Below the pieces are notes generated by a model. That model did not search any database and was not told where the DNA came from. It saw nothing but the letters and a program-made list of their open reading frames with translations. DNA of 7,132 bases from a bacterium (lineage in GTDB: Bacteria; Blakebacterota; Blakebacteria; Blakebacterales; Blakebacteraceae), in the NCBI GenBank assembly GCA_025774205.1, contig JALGWK010000131.1:1-7132 (forward strand), written 5' to 3'. This document shows, one piece after another, positions 5,470 to 7,132 of this stretch (positions are counted from its first letter, which is position 1; each line of letters starts with the position of its first letter). Made by a program: the position numbers and the translations under genes.

Positions 5470-7132
5470 ATGGTAGCCAACGCATCGAATGGCGATGAAC
5501 TCCGGATCGGGGTAGCAGTCGACACCCTGGCCGTCACGGAGTACGCCTTGACGCTGCAGGATGTGGTGTGCGCGGTACAGAACAAGTACACGTGCGCCGA
5601 TCCCGGACAGAACGAGATCAAGGACGCGATCAAACTGCACAATTTGAACCGCGTGGTCGTCGCGTCGTGCACGCCGAGACAGCATGAACCGACATTCCGG
5701 CAGTGCGTCCATGAGGCGGGCCTGAATCCATATCTCATGGAGATGGCCAACCTGCGCGAACACTGTTCGTGGGTCCATCCGAATGATTGGGACGGAGCCA
5801 CCAGCAAGGCGAAGGATCTCGTGGCCAGTGCCGTAGCCCGAGCCCGCTTCCTGCAGAGTCAGGAAGAGATGGCGGTCCAGGTCACCCAGCGGGCGCTGGT
5901 TATCGGGGGCGGGATCGCGGGGATCGAAGCGGCTCTCGAGCTGGCGGAACAGGGACACAAGGTCACGCTGGTCGAGAAGAGCGCGACCATCGGTGGGATC
6001 ATGGCTCAGCTCGACAAGACCTATCCCACGATGGACTGCTCTATATGAATTCTGGGCCCTAAGGCCATCGATGCCGGTCGGCATCCGAATATAGAGCTTC
6101 TCACTTACGCCGAGGTCGAGGCGGTCTCCGGTTACGTAGGGAACTTCTCGGTCACCATCCGGAAAAAGGCCCGGTACGTCGACCTCGATCTGTGCAATTC
6201 CTGCGATGAGTGCGCCAAGGTCTGTCCCCAGGTGGTACCCGACGAGTACCAGATGGGTCTGTCGTCACGGAAGGCGATCTACATCCCCTTCCCCCAGGCG
6301 GTACCCAGCGTCTACGCGCTCGACATGGAGAACTGTCTCGGGAACAATCCGATCGCGTGCGGTAAGTGTCAGGACGTCTGCGAGCAGAAGGCCATCGACT
6401 ACGACGACCAGGACGAACTGATCACCCGGGAGGTCGGCGCGGTCGTCGTGGCCATCGGTCTCGATGTCTACGACCCGACCGAGATGGACGAATACGGCTA
6501 TACCCGTTTCGAGAACGTCATCACTTCGATGGAGTTCGAACGCCTGATGATCTGTGCCGGTGGTCCCACCGACGGTCACTTCGTGCGTCCGGGTGACATG
6601 GAGCGACCGAAGAAGATCGGGTTCATCCAGTGCGTCGGTTCCCGTAATCCTGCCATCGGGAGACCGTACTGCTCGAACATCTGCTGCATGAACACCATCA
6701 AGGACACCCTCCTGCTGGCCGACCATTATCCCGACACCGAGAACGTGGTCTTCTACCAGGACATCCGGGCGTTCGGCAAGTCGTTCGAGGACATGTTCCA
6801 GCGTTCGAAGGAGATGGGCGTCCGGTACGTGCGAGGCCTCCCCGGCGACATCGAGGAGGACCCCGAGACCGGGAACCTGATCGTTACCGTGGAGAACACG
6901 ACCTCCGGGAAGCTCGAGCGACACGAGCTCGACATGGTCGTACTCTCCGTCGGCGTCATCCCGCCCGCGGATATGAAGAAGATCTCCAGCCTGCTGACCC
7001 TGTCGAAGACCTCTGATGGTTTCTTCATGGAGTCGCATCCGAAACTGAAGCCGATCGACGCGCCCACGAAGGGCGTTTACTTCGCTGGTTTCTGCGAATC
7101 ACCGAAGGACATCAAGGAGTCGGTCTGCCAGG
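5470..7132 (+). CDS. hdrA: Second HdrA, selenocysteine-containing (TGA at 6046-6048 read through), 3' truncated by window edge
   Basis: The frame from ATG 5470 stays open, apart from one TGA at residue 193, to the end of the window (554 residues seen). It has the normal HdrA order. The N-terminal domain (about 11-135) has YTCADPGQ (Cys42), ASCTPRQHEP (Cys67) and REHCSWVH. The FAD motif GGGIAG is at 146-151, DCSIUILGP has Cys190 and U193, and the inserted ferredoxins have Cys 242, 245, 248, 252 and Cys 289, 297, 300, 304. FIQCVGSRN...YCSNICC follows, and then GFFMESHPKL and the FAD-closing segment YFAGFCESPKDIKESV at the right edge. Any C-terminal ferredoxins lie outside the window. Compared with unit 2 of the first HdrA, the N-terminal domain lacks the CSCGANIGG stretch, about 13 codons lost in frame, so two expected cluster ligands are absent; Cys34 is a nonconserved extra. 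It probably acts as the second flavin subunit of the same complex, alongside the HdrD-like and MvhD-like proteins. Divergence between the two HdrAs rules out a recent simple duplication. Confidence 0.93.
6037..6060 (+). repeat. 24-bp block around the second Sec codon, identical to 572-595
   Basis: This is the second copy of the identical block spanning the codons for C-S-I-Sec-I-L-G-P. The base before it differs (GAC here, GAT in the first gene), as do the bases right after it (AAG versus CGG). Confidence 0.85.
6046..6048 (+). other. In-frame TGA read as selenocysteine (residue 193 of the second HdrA)
   Basis: Same motif position as the TGA at 581-583. HdrA homology continues in frame from ATT at 6049 (ILGPKA, then AGRHPNIEL) to the window edge without another stop. 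A SECIS-type hairpin follows at 6070-6085. Confidence 0.9.
6070..6085 (+). promoter_or_regulatory. Bacterial SECIS hairpin for the second hdrA
   Basis: GATGCC, loop GGTC, GGCATC form a perfect 6-bp stem. The loop starts 27 nt after the TGA, exactly as in the first gene. Relative to the first hairpin, the stem pair T609-A616 has become C6074-G6081, a compensatory change. The seventh, outermost pair of the first hairpin is not kept here (C6069 opposite C6086). Confidence 0.8.

Overview
The window is a GC-rich (by eye roughly 60% G+C), densely coded piece of an anaerobe's energy-metabolism operon, all on the + strand. Every gene that can be recognised carries flavin or iron-sulfur redox motifs or belongs to a ferredoxin-linked family. 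The layout is: the 3' end of a 2-oxoacid:ferredoxin oxidoreductase gamma subunit (1-318); a large tandem HdrA-HdrA fusion (374-3553); an MvhD-type iron-sulfur protein with a histone-H1-like lysine tail (3550-4281); an HdrC-HdrB fusion of HdrD type (4297-5439); and a second HdrA running off the right edge (5470-7132). Gaps between genes are about 55 bp, a 4-bp overlap, 15 bp and 30 bp, so the last four genes look like one transcription unit. No promoter, terminator, RNA gene or mobile element could be supported, and no gene-free stretch exceeds 300 bp.

Both hdrA genes contain one in-frame TGA at the same place in the flavin-proximal motif D-C-S-I-(TGA)-I-L-G-P, where most HdrA proteins have cysteine. 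Reading continues in the same frame with perfect HdrA homology, and each TGA is followed, at exactly the same distance, by a hairpin with a GGUC loop that fits a bacterial SECIS element. One stem pair covaries between the two copies. They are therefore best read as two selenocysteine-containing HdrA proteins, not as pseudogenes. A standard gene caller would split each into two pieces.

Together the genes supply the parts of a soluble heterodisulfide-reductase-like electron-bifurcating (or confurcating) complex: HdrA flavoproteins, an HdrB/C module with two complete CCG cysteine motifs, and MvhD as an electron entry unit. No hydrogenase (MvhA/G) or formate dehydrogenase gene is in view. The neighbour is instead a 2-oxoacid:ferredoxin oxidoreductase, so ferredoxin reduced by 2-oxoacid oxidation may be a partner (inference). 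The arrangement resembles, by my recollection of families, the HdrA-duplicated/MvhD/HdrD-like modules of Bam-type and other bacterial Hdr complexes.

Unusual points are: two Sec-HdrA genes in one operon; a strict five-residue xxxKK repeat tail on MvhD; a second HdrA half that has lost the Sec motif and the inner ferredoxin domain; a roughly 28-residue insertion in a ferredoxin loop of the first HdrA; and loss of the N-terminal CxCG motif in the second HdrA. The organism cannot be named from this. It is a selenocysteine-using anaerobic bacterium, possibly from Desulfobacterota or an uncultured candidate phylum.
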